A stretch of 34,179 nt of DNA, taken from assembly GCF_002086115.1 (NCBI RefSeq), contig NZ_MVHJ01000043.1:1-34179 (forward strand). Direction: 5' to 3'. Under the pieces are notes generated by a model. The model ran no database searches, was not told where the DNA came from, and saw only the letters and a program-made list of their open reading frames with translations. Made by a program: the position numbers and the translations under genes. Of the stretch, positions 7,274-15,394 are shown one piece after another (position 1 is the stretch's first letter; every line of letters starts with the position of its first letter). This DNA is from Mycolicibacterium bacteremicum (GTDB lineage: Bacteria > Actinomycetota > Actinomycetes > Mycobacteriales > Mycobacteriaceae).

Positions 7274-8350
7274 TCAGCTGAGCTGAAATGCGCTCAGCGG
7301 AGCTTCTTCCGGGTAAATAGCCGGGCCACCGAGGTCATAACCGGCGTTCAGCGCGCCGATGAAGGCGGCGTCGTGCAGGGGAGCGCTCGGGATGTCGAGC
7401 TTGATGCCCTTCTTGCCCAGATCGTCGACCATCATGTCGATGGCCTTGTCGATGGTCAGGTCATCGGAGTGGTCCATGTTCTTCTTGAGCTCGTCGTAGT
7501 CTTCGAACACCTCGGCCGACCAGTGCACCAGGAAACGCAGGTCGTCGGTGTGATGCCGGGCGATCACCTTCTCGTCGGTGCGCAGCACCCAATGGTCCGT
7601 GGAGTCCGGGTCACCGGCAAACACCGTATGGAAATCCAGACCGGCCGGAACCTGCTGATCCAGCGGACCGTTGGCCTCCCCACGGTGCATCAGCATCTCG
7701 TTCTGCACCACCACGCCGCGGTTATAGACCGGGGGCACAATCCGACGAGGCTCCTTGAGCGGTCCTTCGGGCCAGTAGGTGAAGCCGCTTCCGGGGTCGT
7801 GTGAGAACCAGGTGATGACTTGCGCCATCTTGATCAGGTAGTCCTGGAACAGGCCGGACTTGCCCATCACGCTGACGAGCCAGGTCGGCGCGTTCTCGTA
7901 CCGCACCCCGCGGAAGCTGGGGGAGTCCAAATGACCCGGATCGCGGTTGGCGCAGGGGCCGTTGATGTTGAACAGCATCATCTGCGGCTTGGCGTACTCC
8001 GCACCCCAGTACGACTTGGCCTGCTCCAGAAAATGGGCGTTGTAGAAGCAGTCGTGCAGCTCCGGGTAGAGCACCGTGCCGTAATTGGCCAGGAAGCCGC
8101 GGAAGGTGGGGGTGAGGAACAGATCCAATGTCGGGGTGACGCCCTCGGGGAACTTGCCGCTCATCGTGGCGATCAGCTCCTCGGGGGACGAGAAGTGCTG
8201 CGCGATGATCAGATTCCACGGTGCGTTCTGGCGGACCACATTTAGCAGTCGATCCCGCTGGTCGTCGGTGTACACATTGTCGACCTCGCGGGGCGGCGAT
8301 GCGGGCCGCAGGATGTCGGACAGCTCCATCCGCCGCTCGTCGGTGAGCAT
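7274..8350 (-). CDS. Conserved protein of unknown function with an HxD...H metal-site-like pattern
   Basis: A 358-aa protein not confidently assigned to a family. The start ATG at 8350 is chosen because AAGGAG lies 8 nt upstream; a GTG at 8359 is in frame. The sequence has no signal peptide or membrane segment. It contains GHLDSP (H140-x-D142) and, about 80 residues later, NEMLMHRGE (H222, R223), a pattern reminiscent of Fe(II)/2-oxoglutarate-type dioxygenases (HxD/E...H) such as the phytanoyl-CoA hydroxylase group; this is a suggestion only. It is aromatic-rich (YWGAEY, FTYWPEG) and acidic at the C-terminus. It follows the HSL/SDR/NTF2/ACAD operon on the same strand after a 111-bp gap, suggesting an oxidative step in the same pathway. 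Confidence 0.65.
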   Translation of the reverse strand: MLTDERRMELSDILRPASPPREVDNVYTDDQRDRLLNVVRQNAPWNLIIAQHFSSPEELIATMSGKFPEGVTPTLDLFLTPTFRGFLANYGTVLYPELHDCFYNAHFLEQAKSYWGAEYAKPQMMLFNINGPCANRDPGHLDSPSFRGVRYENAPTWLVSVMGKSGLFQDYLIKMAQVITWFSHDPGSGFTYWPEGPLKEPRRIVPPVYNRGVVVQNEMLMHRGEANGPLDQQVPAGLDFHTVFAGDPDSTDHWVLRTDEKVIARHHTDDLRFLVHWSAEVFEDYDELKKNMDHSDDLTIDKAIDMMVDDLGKKGIKLDIPSAPLHDAAFIGALNAGYDLGGPAIYPEEAPLSAFQLS

Positions 8351-8461
8351 CACAGGCACTCCTTCTTGATAGATCCGGCGAAATGAACGCCGCTGTGGTA
8401 ACCAATTGTGGGAGACATCAGCGATGTTCGAACCCTCAATGTCCGACCATCGGGACGTTGC

Positions 8462-9445
8462 TCACCCCGGTTCTCCGCTTCGCCGCAAGGAGAAAGGCAG
8501 CGGATTGGCGAACTTCGCGCGCAACAGCGCACCGGTCTCGGCCATCGCCAAACGACCGCGGGCAGTGGCCTCCGATCGCATCAGGAAGCCGTGGTAAATG
8601 CCCGGATAACGGGTGACGGTGGTCTGCACCCCGGCGTCGCGCAGCCGCGCGGCGTAGCGCTCACCCCAGTCGTAGATGGGATCGAGTTCGGCGGTGACCA
8701 CGATCGCCTGCGGCAAACCGGTGAGATCGGCCGCGTAGGCAGGCACCCGCCGAATATCGTGCGGCGACCCGGCGCCGATATCGGCGAGCTCGTGCAGAAA
8801 GACGATGTCGTCGTGTACAAGCATGGGCGCATCGTGGTTGCCCACCACCGACGGCGCCGCCATATCGCGGTCCACGCCCGGATACAGCAACACCTGGGCG
8901 AACAGCCGCGGTCCGCCGTCGTCGCGCACCGCCAGTGCCACCGCCGCGGCGACACCGCCGCCGGCGCTGTCGCCGCACACGACGATCCTGTTGTGATCAA
9001 TCCCCAATGAACCTGACTCGGCGGCAACCCAATTCGTTGCCGACAAGGCGTCCTCGAACTGGGCGGGCGGGGGGTTCTCCGGTGCCAGCCGGTAGTCGAC
9101 GGCCACGACGACGGCCCCGCTGGCCGCGGCCAACGCCCGAGCCATCGGCTCGAACGAACGATTCGACCCCATCACCAGGCCGCCGCCGTGCAGATGAACG
9201 ATCACCGGCTGCGGGTCATCGGCGGCGAGCGGGCGGTAGATCCGCACCGGGATCGGACCGCCCGGTCCGGCTACCTCGGCATCGGAGATGTCGGCCATCG
9301 CCGGCATATCCGCCGGCGGCGGCGCCGATTCCAGGGAATCGCGGACCGCCTGCAGTCCGCGCTCCCTGATCGGCGTCGGCGGTCCGAACGCCGCGACCCG
9401 GGCCGCGGCGTCGGGATCGAGCGTGGGTCGGTATGGGGTGGGCAT
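8462..9445 (-). CDS. Alpha/beta-hydrolase, hormone-sensitive-lipase (HSL) family esterase
   Basis: A 327-aa cytoplasmic esterase. The oxyanion-hole motif HGGG is at 86-89, the nucleophile S160 in GDSAGG, the acid D255 in TAELDP and the histidine H285 in IYHGF: a complete HSL-type triad. The ATG at 9445 is chosen where family homology begins; the frame stays open through the SDR gene in another register, but that is not coding. It starts 11 bp after the SDR stop, as the end of a coupled minus-strand run. In the same cluster as two Baeyer-Villiger monooxygenases, an esterase that opens the ester or lactone they produce is a reasonable role, though this is inference. Confidence 0.85.
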   Translation of the reverse strand: MPTPYRPTLDPDAAARVAAFGPPTPIRERGLQAVRDSLESAPPPADMPAMADISDAEVAGPGGPIPVRIYRPLAADDPQPVIVHLHGGGLVMGSNRSFEPMARALAAASGAVVVAVDYRLAPENPPPAQFEDALSATNWVAAESGSLGIDHNRIVVCGDSAGGGVAAAVALAVRDDGGPRLFAQVLLYPGVDRDMAAPSVVGNHDAPMLVHDDIVFLHELADIGAGSPHDIRRVPAYAADLTGLPQAIVVTAELDPIYDWGERYAARLRDAGVQTTVTRYPGIYHGFLMRSEATARGRLAMAETGALLRAKFANPLPFSLRRSGEPG

Positions 9446-9456
9446 CGGACGCCGTC

Positions 9457-10341
9457 TCAGTGCTGGGCCGGATCGAAGCGTTGCGTGGTGCGCAGCTTCG
9501 GTGCGGCCAGGGTGGTCAAGGTGTTGGCGCGCTCGGCCATCGCCGAACCGACGTATTCCGGCTGGGTCAGCAGATAGAACGCGTCCTGCGCCGACTGGTC
9601 GAACACCACCGCAGCCGCCTCGTCGGGATCCATTGCGGCAGCTTTGATGTCGAGCATCGCCGCGCGCTGGGACTCGGCCGCCTCGACCGCGGTGCCCGCC
9701 GCGGCGGCGTCCACCCCGCCGGCGGCTTCGAAGATGTTCGACTTCACCGCGCCCGGCAGCACGGCCTGCACGCGGATGAATTCGCTGTGCCCGGCCAACT
9801 CGACCTCGAGGCGCAGGCACTCGGTGAGCGCCAGCACCGCGTGCTTGCTCACGATGTAGGGCGCCTGCAACGGCACGGCGGCGACCCCGCCGATGGAGGA
9901 CAGGTTCCACACCCACGCGGGGGAGGCGGCGGCGATCATCTTGGGCAGGAAGGCCCGCACACCGTGGAACACCCCACTGACGTTGATGTCCATCACCCGG
10001 TTCCAGTTGGAGACCGGGGTGTCCCACAGGTAACCGAATTGTTCGACGCCGGCGTTGTTCACCAGCAGCCGCACCGGACCGATATCGCGGTAAACCTGCT
10101 CGGCCAGCTCGACCAACGCCTCGGCGTCGCGCACATCGCACACGATGACGTGCGCCGCACCGCCGTCGGCGACCAATTCGTCGCGCAGCGTGGTGGCCGC
10201 GGGCTCGTCTACGTCCACCAGCACGACGGTCATGCCGATGCGGTGGGCGTGCCGGGCCAGGCCGGCGCCGATACCGGCGCCGGCCCCGGTGATGACGGCG
10301 ACGCCGCCGCCGAAGGTTTCGCGTGCGTCAGCAGCACCCAC
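9457..10341 (-). CDS. Short-chain dehydrogenase/reductase (SDR)
   Basis: A 294-aa classical SDR. The N-terminal cofactor motif is TGAGAGIG, followed by the NNAG motif, an SSIGG serine segment and the catalytic Y-x3-K in YIVSK. Asp in LVDVDEP after the second strand favours NAD(H). The start is a GTG at 10341, two bases past the stop of the NTF2-like gene, so the genes are probably co-translated; no strong Shine-Dalgarno is visible. A hydroxyl/ketone interconversion on a steroid-derived or acyl-chain substrate is likely, but position and stereochemistry cannot be inferred. Confidence 0.85.
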   Translation of the reverse strand: MGAADARETFGGGVAVITGAGAGIGAGLARHAHRIGMTVVLVDVDEPAATTLRDELVADGGAAHVIVCDVRDAEALVELAEQVYRDIGPVRLLVNNAGVEQFGYLWDTPVSNWNRVMDINVSGVFHGVRAFLPKMIAAASPAWVWNLSSIGGVAAVPLQAPYIVSKHAVLALTECLRLEVELAGHSEFIRVQAVLPGAVKSNIFEAAGGVDAAAAGTAVEAAESQRAAMLDIKAAAMDPDEAAAVVFDQSAQDAFYLLTQPEYVGSAMAERANTLTTLAAPKLRTTQRFDPAQH

Positions 10342-10343
10342 GA

Positions 10344-10826
10344 TCAGGCGTTCGTCGCGGCGAGCATGGCCCGGTGCTCGGCGAACGGGATGGAATCCTC
10401 GGCATCGAGCACGACCGTCATCGAGCTGAGCACCAGCCCGTTCTCGGCACGGCGAATGGCGACATCCACGACACCCGAGGAGACGTCGAAGGGCACGTTG
10501 TTGGTGACCTGGTTGACGTAGAGGTAGAAGCGGACCAGGGTGGCCTCGCCGTCGGTGCCGGTGCGGAAGATGTTGGTGGCATGGTGCCGCAGCGGGTAGG
10601 GGTTCTCGTCGCGGTGCTGGGTCAGCCACGCGAGCACCTCGGTGCCGCCGTTGAGTTCGGCGGCCAGCAGCTCCTCGAACGGGCACTGCCCGGAATCGGA
10701 CCGGCTCAGATACTGCATATCGTCGGCGATGAAGGTGGCGAGCACATCGAACTGGCCCTGATCGTAGTGGTACCAGAAACTGGCGATGAACTCTTGAACG
10801 TCCGGCAGCGTGATCTGGGTGGTCAT
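10344..10826 (-). CDS. NTF2-like / SnoaL-fold protein
   Basis: A 160-aa protein with the pattern of the NTF2-like superfamily (cone-shaped alpha+beta barrel): helix with VQEFIASFWYHYDQGQFD, then FIADDMQYLSRSD, the LRHHATNIFR strand and the ATLVRFYLYVNQVTN strand. Family members include ketosteroid isomerases, ring-hydroxylating dioxygenase beta subunits and many small hydratase-like proteins. A delta5-3-ketosteroid-isomerase-like activity is conceivable here but not demonstrated. Its ATG overlaps the stop of the upstream acyl-CoA dehydrogenase by 4 nt and it is followed 2 bp later by the SDR start. Confidence 0.75.
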   Translation of the reverse strand: MTTQITLPDVQEFIASFWYHYDQGQFDVLATFIADDMQYLSRSDSGQCPFEELLAAELNGGTEVLAWLTQHRDENPYPLRHHATNIFRTGTDGEATLVRFYLYVNQVTNNVPFDVSSGVVDVAIRRAENGLVLSSMTVVLDAEDSIPFAEHRAMLAATNA

Positions 10827-11968
10827 GCCGTCGAGTCAACCGTTGTCGGGTGACCGCCGACACGGTCATGACCGGTCAGTGGAACATCGGACAGTCCCGG
10901 CTCGTCAGCGATCAGCAGCCACAGCCCGGCGGCGCCGGCGGCCACGGCGGCCTTGGTCACCGCCTCGTCCCAGTGTGTGACCGGGCCGTACTCCGAGCGC
11001 CACGCCAGGGCGGCCCTGGTGTATTCGTGCAGCCGGTGCTCGATGGTGGTGCCGATGGCGCCGTGCGCCTGGTGGGCGTTGCGCACCACCACCGATGCGG
11101 CGTGCCCGGCGCACGACCGCGCGACCGCCACCAGGAATCCGAGATTGGCGGCCGTCCAGTCGCTGGTGATCGCGACGTTCAGGGCGGCCTCGGTGGCCGC
11201 CCGCGCCAACGCCGCCTCGGCGGCGATGTCGGCGACCATGTGCTGGATCGCCTGGAACTTCGACAGCGACCGCCCGAACTGCACCCGTGAGGAGGTGTGC
11301 TCGATGGTGAGCCCGAGTGCGGTGTCCAGCGCGGCGCAGACCTGAATCGCGCGCACCAGAGCCGATTTCAACCGCAACTGCGCGACCAGCGCGTCGTCGA
11401 TGGCGCGGCTGTCGGATTTCAGCACCGCCACATCGGCGGTGACGGTGTCGCGCGGTTCACCGATCATGTTGGTCCCGGCGGTGATGGTCAGCGTCGAGGC
11501 GTCGACATCGGCCATGCGGTGCCCGACACCGTCGGAGTCGGGAAAAACGACGACGATACGGCCGGCGGCCTGCGCCCACGGCACTCCGGTGGCGGTGCCC
11601 GCAGCGTCGAGCACGCACACCGTACGCAACGTGTCATCGGCGGGCAGCCCGGCCGCCTCGAGCAGCCAGCAGGCCAGTAGATCGTGTTCGGCGAGCGGGA
11701 CGCGCACCCCGTGGCGGGTGGCCGCGGCCAGCAGCTCGGCGCCCTCCGCCCAACCCGCGCCGCTGCCGCCGTGCTCGGCCGACCCGGTAAGCCGCACCAG
11801 TCCCAATTCATGCAGTGTGGACCATAATTCGGTGTCATGGCCCACCGTGCCGGTGGCTTCCTGGCCCTTGCGGTGCGCCCCGAACACCGCATCCATCATC
11901 TCGATCAGATCGGGGTCCACGGCGGTAGCCACGCTGTTGACCTCGTAGCCGGTTTCCGAGATCGTCAT
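10823..11968 (-). CDS. Acyl-CoA dehydrogenase, second (beta-type) subunit
   Basis: A 381-aa acyl-CoA dehydrogenase family protein, clearest in its C-terminal domain (SSRVQFGRSLSKFQAIQHMVADIAAE and the HQAHGAIGTTIEHRLHEYTR region). It immediately follows another dehydrogenase gene with a 4-nt ATGA overlap. Steroid-type acyl-CoA dehydrogenases of actinobacteria (ChsE1-E2, FadE28-29 and similar) are alpha2beta2 heterotetramers encoded by adjacent genes, and this pair fits. At the position where the partner has FERSG, this protein has RLKSALVR and lacks a glutamate, so it is probably the non-catalytic subunit that completes the FAD and CoA sites (inference). Confidence 0.85.
   Translation of the reverse strand: MTISETGYEVNSVATAVDPDLIEMMDAVFGAHRKGQEATGTVGHDTELWSTLHELGLVRLTGSAEHGGSGAGWAEGAELLAAATRHGVRVPLAEHDLLACWLLEAAGLPADDTLRTVCVLDAAGTATGVPWAQAAGRIVVVFPDSDGVGHRMADVDASTLTITAGTNMIGEPRDTVTADVAVLKSDSRAIDDALVAQLRLKSALVRAIQVCAALDTALGLTIEHTSSRVQFGRSLSKFQAIQHMVADIAAEAALARAATEAALNVAITSDWTAANLGFLVAVARSCAGHAASVVVRNAHQAHGAIGTTIEHRLHEYTRAALAWRSEYGPVTHWDEAVTKAAVAAGAAGLWLLIADEPGLSDVPLTGHDRVGGHPTTVDSTA
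10872..10885. promoter_or_regulatory. Candidate operator copy inside the acyl-CoA dehydrogenase 3' end
   Basis: CCGGTCAGTGGAAC repeats 14 bases of the kstD/kshA intergenic site exactly. It lies within the last codons of the upstream dehydrogenase, about 46 bp ahead of the NTF2-like start, so it might serve an internal promoter or be chance. Confidence 0.25.
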
Positions 11969-13116
11969 CGCATCCCCAATCCCCGCGCGATCACACCGCG
12001 CAGTACCTCGGTCGTGCCGCCGCGCAGGGTGAAGCCTGGTCGCTGATCGACTGCGACGGCGACCAATTCACGCAACCGCGGGTCGACGTCCGTGTCGTCG
12101 CCGACGCGCAGATCGGCGAAATCGGCGATGTCCCCTTCGGTGGAGGTGCCCAGCAACTTGACCACTGCGGCGGGCACGTCGGCGGGTTCGTGACGTTCCA
12201 ACGCCCCGGCCACCGCGGTCGACATCTGATGCAGACCGGCCACTCGGGCCACCAGCCGACCCAGTTCCGCGTCGGGTGAGATCTGCTGCTGCGACATGCT
12301 TTCGGCGATCGCGCGAAGCGCAGGGAAGGTGGACAGCACCCGTTCGGGTCCGCTGCGCTCGAAGGCCAGCTCCGAGGTGACCTGTCGCCATCCGTCGCCG
12401 ATCTCACCGAACACCATGTCCTCGGTGACGAACGCCTCGTCGAGAATCACCTCGTTGAAGTGGTGGCCACCGTTCATCGACACGATGGGGCGCACCTGCA
12501 CGCCGGGTCCGTCGAAGCGGACGATGAACTGGCTCAGCCCGGCGTGCCGGTGGGCGGGGTCGACGGGGGCGGTGCGGGCCAGCACGATGAAGGCGTGTCC
12601 GCGATGGGCGCCCGAGGTCCACACCTTGGTGCCCGACAGTGACCAGCCGCCGTCGACGGGGGTGGCCTTGGTGCGGACGCTGGCGAGGTCGGATCCCGAG
12701 TCCGGTTCGCTCATCCCGATGCCGAAGAAGCACTCGCCCGCGGTGATCTTGGGTATGAACTCCCGCTTCTGGGCCTCGGTGCCGTTCTTGAGCAGTGCAG
12801 GCACGATCTGGCGGTCGGCGATCCAGTGCGCGGCCACCGGGGCGCCGGCGGCCAGCAGCTCCTCAGTGACGACGAACCGTTCGATATGCGAACGGCCATG
12901 GCCGCCATACTCTTCGGGGGCCGTCATGCCCAGGTAGCCATGGGCGGCCAGCGCCGTGGTGAACGCCTCATCCCAAGCGCACAGCCAGGCGTCGACCGAT
13001 GGGACAAAGGTCCCGGCGGCCAACTGCTCGGCCAGGAAGTCACGGACCTCGACACGCAACGCCGCGGTGTCGGCGAGGTCGGTGCTCGCCGGTGGTACGA
13101 GCCGTGATCGGGCCAT
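11965..13116 (-). CDS. Acyl-CoA dehydrogenase, catalytic (alpha-type) subunit
   Basis: A 383-aa flavoprotein. It shows GMSEPDSGSDLASVRT (residues 134-149, the FAD/substrate-binding signature), SGTKVWTSGA, and the C-terminal GGTTEVLRG motif. The usual C-terminal catalytic Glu position is Gly here; instead E253 in AFERSG lies where isovaleryl-CoA-type and ChsE-type enzymes place the base. It should introduce an alpha,beta double bond into a steroid-derived acyl-CoA for the adjacent enoyl-CoA hydratase. The ATG at 13116 overlaps the hydratase stop by one base (TGATG) with GGAG 6 nt upstream; an in-frame GTG at 13131 is less likely. It pairs with the next gene as a heteromer. Confidence 0.87.
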   Translation of the reverse strand: MARSRLVPPASTDLADTAALRVEVRDFLAEQLAAGTFVPSVDAWLCAWDEAFTTALAAHGYLGMTAPEEYGGHGRSHIERFVVTEELLAAGAPVAAHWIADRQIVPALLKNGTEAQKREFIPKITAGECFFGIGMSEPDSGSDLASVRTKATPVDGGWSLSGTKVWTSGAHRGHAFIVLARTAPVDPAHRHAGLSQFIVRFDGPGVQVRPIVSMNGGHHFNEVILDEAFVTEDMVFGEIGDGWRQVTSELAFERSGPERVLSTFPALRAIAESMSQQQISPDAELGRLVARVAGLHQMSTAVAGALERHEPADVPAAVVKLLGTSTEGDIADFADLRVGDDTDVDPRLRELVAVAVDQRPGFTLRGGTTEVLRGVIARGLGMR

Positions 13117-13901
13117 CAGGCGCTCCGCCACTTCTCGATGCGCTGGTGGTGTTCGGTGTCGGCGTGCGCCAACGGCTGCATGGCAGCGGCCATTGCCAAC
13201 GTGGACTCCAGCAAGCCGGTGCGGGATTCCTGCAGCAGCCGCTTGGCCATCCGCAGCGAATGCGGCGGATTCTTGGCGATGCGGTCGGCGAGCTCGTTGG
13301 CCGCGGTCAGCAGATCATCGTGGGGGACAACACGACTCACCAGGCGCCAGTCCAGCGCCGTGCCGGCGTCGATGCGGTCACCGGTGAAGGTCATTTCGGC
13401 GGCCCGCTCGTAACCGATGGCGCGCTGCAGGAACCAGCTGCCGCCATCGCCGGGGATCAGGCCCAGTTGCACGAAACTCTCGGCGAACGAGGCGCGTTCG
13501 GAGGCGATCCGGATATCGCACATCATGGCCAGATCGCAGCCCGCGCCGATGGCTGCACCGTTGACGGCGGCGATCAACGGGACCTCGAGCCGATCGAGTG
13601 CGCGCGGGATGCGCTGGATGCCGTCGACGTAGGCGTACCGCTGCTCGATCGGCGTGAGGCCGAACATGCCCTGGCCGTCGGCCATCTCCTTGACGTTGCC
13701 GCCTGCGGAGAAGATCTTGCCCTCCGCGGTGAGGATGACGGCCCGCAGTCCGGTGTCGGCATTGGCCTGTTCGGCCGCGGCTTCGAACGCCGCGATGACG
13801 TCCTTGCCGGTGATCGCGTTGCCCTGCTCGGGACGGTTGATGGTCCAGGTCTGCACCGACCCGGTGGTGGTGATACGGAGTGGCTCGATGGTCACCGACA
13901 T
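13116..13901 (-). CDS. Enoyl-CoA hydratase/isomerase
   Basis: A 261-aa crotonase-fold protein. The oxyanion-hole strand FSAGGNVKEM is at 64-73 and NGAAIGAGCDLAMMCD at 114-129, the second backbone-NH motif. The acidic residue region FAESFVQLGLIPGDGGS (139-155) aligns with the catalytic glutamates of crotonase, with D152 near the place of the second acid. The C-terminal AKRLLQES helix is typical. The ATG at 13901 follows GGAG. It is likely to hydrate the enoyl-CoA from the adjacent acyl-CoA dehydrogenase pair. It could instead be an isomerase or retro-aldolase type crotonase. Confidence 0.87.
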   Translation of the reverse strand: MSVTIEPLRITTTGSVQTWTINRPEQGNAITGKDVIAAFEAAAEQANADTGLRAVILTAEGKIFSAGGNVKEMADGQGMFGLTPIEQRYAYVDGIQRIPRALDRLEVPLIAAVNGAAIGAGCDLAMMCDIRIASERASFAESFVQLGLIPGDGGSWFLQRAIGYERAAEMTFTGDRIDAGTALDWRLVSRVVPHDDLLTAANELADRIAKNPPHSLRMAKRLLQESRTGLLESTLAMAAAMQPLAHADTEHHQRIEKWRSA

Positions 13902-13932
13902 GAGGGGTCTCCAGGCTCTGGGTGGGACGGGT

Positions 13933-15354
13933 TCACGGCAGCTGCAGTGACTTGATCTGCAGGAACTCCTCGAACCCGATCCGGCCGAGTTCACGGCCGA
14001 TACCGGACTTCTTGTAGCCGCCGAACGGTGCGGCCGGGTTGTACCTGCCGCCGTTGATGTCCAGCTGGCCGGTCTGCACCTGCCGGGCGAACGCCACCGC
14101 GGTGTCGTCATCGGCGGCCCAGACGGCGCCGGACAGCCCGTAGGGCGTGCCGTTGGCGATCTCCAGCGCCTCGTCGGTGTCGCGGAACGGGATGACCGCC
14201 AGTACCGGGCCGAACACTTCCTCCTGGCCCAGTTCGGAGTTCGGGTCGACATCGGCGAACACCGTCGGCGCCACGTAGTAACCCACGTCGCGGATCTTCT
14301 GCGCGCCACCGGTCAGCAGTCGGGCACCTTCGCCGGATGCGCGTTCGATGAAGCCGAGGACGGTCTGTTGCTGCGACGCTGAGGCCGACGGGCCCAGCCG
14401 GGTGCCCGGGTCGGTCGGGTCGCCCACCGTGTACTTGGCGACGGCCGCCTCGATGATGTCGAGCGCCTCGGCGTAGCGCGTCTGCGGGACCAGCATGCGA
14501 GTCCAGGCCATGCAGGTCTGGCCGCCGTTGAGGAACGCGTTACCGACGCCGACCTTCACCGCGGTCGTCAGGTCGGCGCCGTCGAGGACGACGTTGGCGG
14601 ACTTGCCGCCCAGTTCCAGGGCGACCTTCTTGATGGTTCTGCCGGCCAGTTCGCCGACCCGGCTGCCGACACCGGTGGAACCGGTGAACGAGACGAAGTC
14701 GACATCCGGGTGCTCGGACAGCAGTTCACCGATGACCCGGCCGGGACCGGACACCAGGTTCACCACACCCGGGGGCAGGCCGGCGTCGTGCAGCGATTCG
14801 ACGAACTCGAACACCGACAGCGGGGCTTCGTTGCTGGGCTTGAGCACCACCGTGCACCCCGCCGCAATGGCCGGGATGACCTTGGCCACCACCTGGTACA
14901 GCGGATAGTTCCACGGGGTGATGGCCGCGACCACACCATAGGGCTCGCGGATCACCAGCGAGTTGCCGATGCGCTCCTCGAACTCGAAAGAGGCCAGGGC
15001 GTCTGCGAATCCGCGGGCCACCGCCAGCGGCACCTGGGTCTGCACGGACTGCGCGATGCGGATCGGTGCGCCCATCTCGGCGGTGATGGTCTCGGCGATG
15101 TCGGACAGTCGCTTCTCCATGGAGGCGATCACCGCGTCGAGGCGTTCGCGGCGCTCGGTGACGCCGATGTTCGGGTCGAAGGCCTTGCGGGCGGCGGCGA
15201 CGGCGGCATCGACATCGGTGTCCGATCCGCTGGGCACCACGCCGAGCACCTGCTCGGTGGCCGGGTTGATGACCTCGATGGTGTCGGTGCCGGTAGGGGA
15301 GACCCATTCACCGTCGATGTAGAGCTCGGTGCGGTCGTAGCTGTGGTTGCTCAT
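13933..15354 (-). CDS. Aldehyde dehydrogenase (NAD(P)+-dependent)
   Basis: A 473-aa member of the ALDH superfamily. The catalytic residues are clear: N149 in TPWNYP, E247 in LELGGK and the nucleophile C281 in GQTCMAW; the Rossmann segment FTGSTGVG is at 223-230. It oxidises an aldehyde to a carboxylate, which the acyl-CoA synthetase (16705-18285) could activate. The ATG at 15354 matches the family start; the longer open frame upstream has no homology. It lies 40 bp downstream of the zinc alcohol dehydrogenase gene on the same strand, so alcohol to aldehyde to acid oxidation can be carried out by neighbouring genes. Confidence 0.9.
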   Translation of the reverse strand: MSNHSYDRTELYIDGEWVSPTGTDTIEVINPATEQVLGVVPSGSDTDVDAAVAAARKAFDPNIGVTERRERLDAVIASMEKRLSDIAETITAEMGAPIRIAQSVQTQVPLAVARGFADALASFEFEERIGNSLVIREPYGVVAAITPWNYPLYQVVAKVIPAIAAGCTVVLKPSNEAPLSVFEFVESLHDAGLPPGVVNLVSGPGRVIGELLSEHPDVDFVSFTGSTGVGSRVGELAGRTIKKVALELGGKSANVVLDGADLTTAVKVGVGNAFLNGGQTCMAWTRMLVPQTRYAEALDIIEAAVAKYTVGDPTDPGTRLGPSASASQQQTVLGFIERASGEGARLLTGGAQKIRDVGYYVAPTVFADVDPNSELGQEEVFGPVLAVIPFRDTDEALEIANGTPYGLSGAVWAADDDTAVAFARQVQTGQLDINGGRYNPAAPFGGYKKSGIGRELGRIGFEEFLQIKSLQLP

Positions 15355-15394
15355 CTGGCGCTCTCTGGTATTCGATGTCTGGGCAGCTGGCTTT

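Noticed and set aside
9457..10869. 470-residue version of the SDR
   Set aside because: The first ~176 residues overlap the NTF2-like gene in a different frame. The SDR fold starts right after the GTG at 10341.
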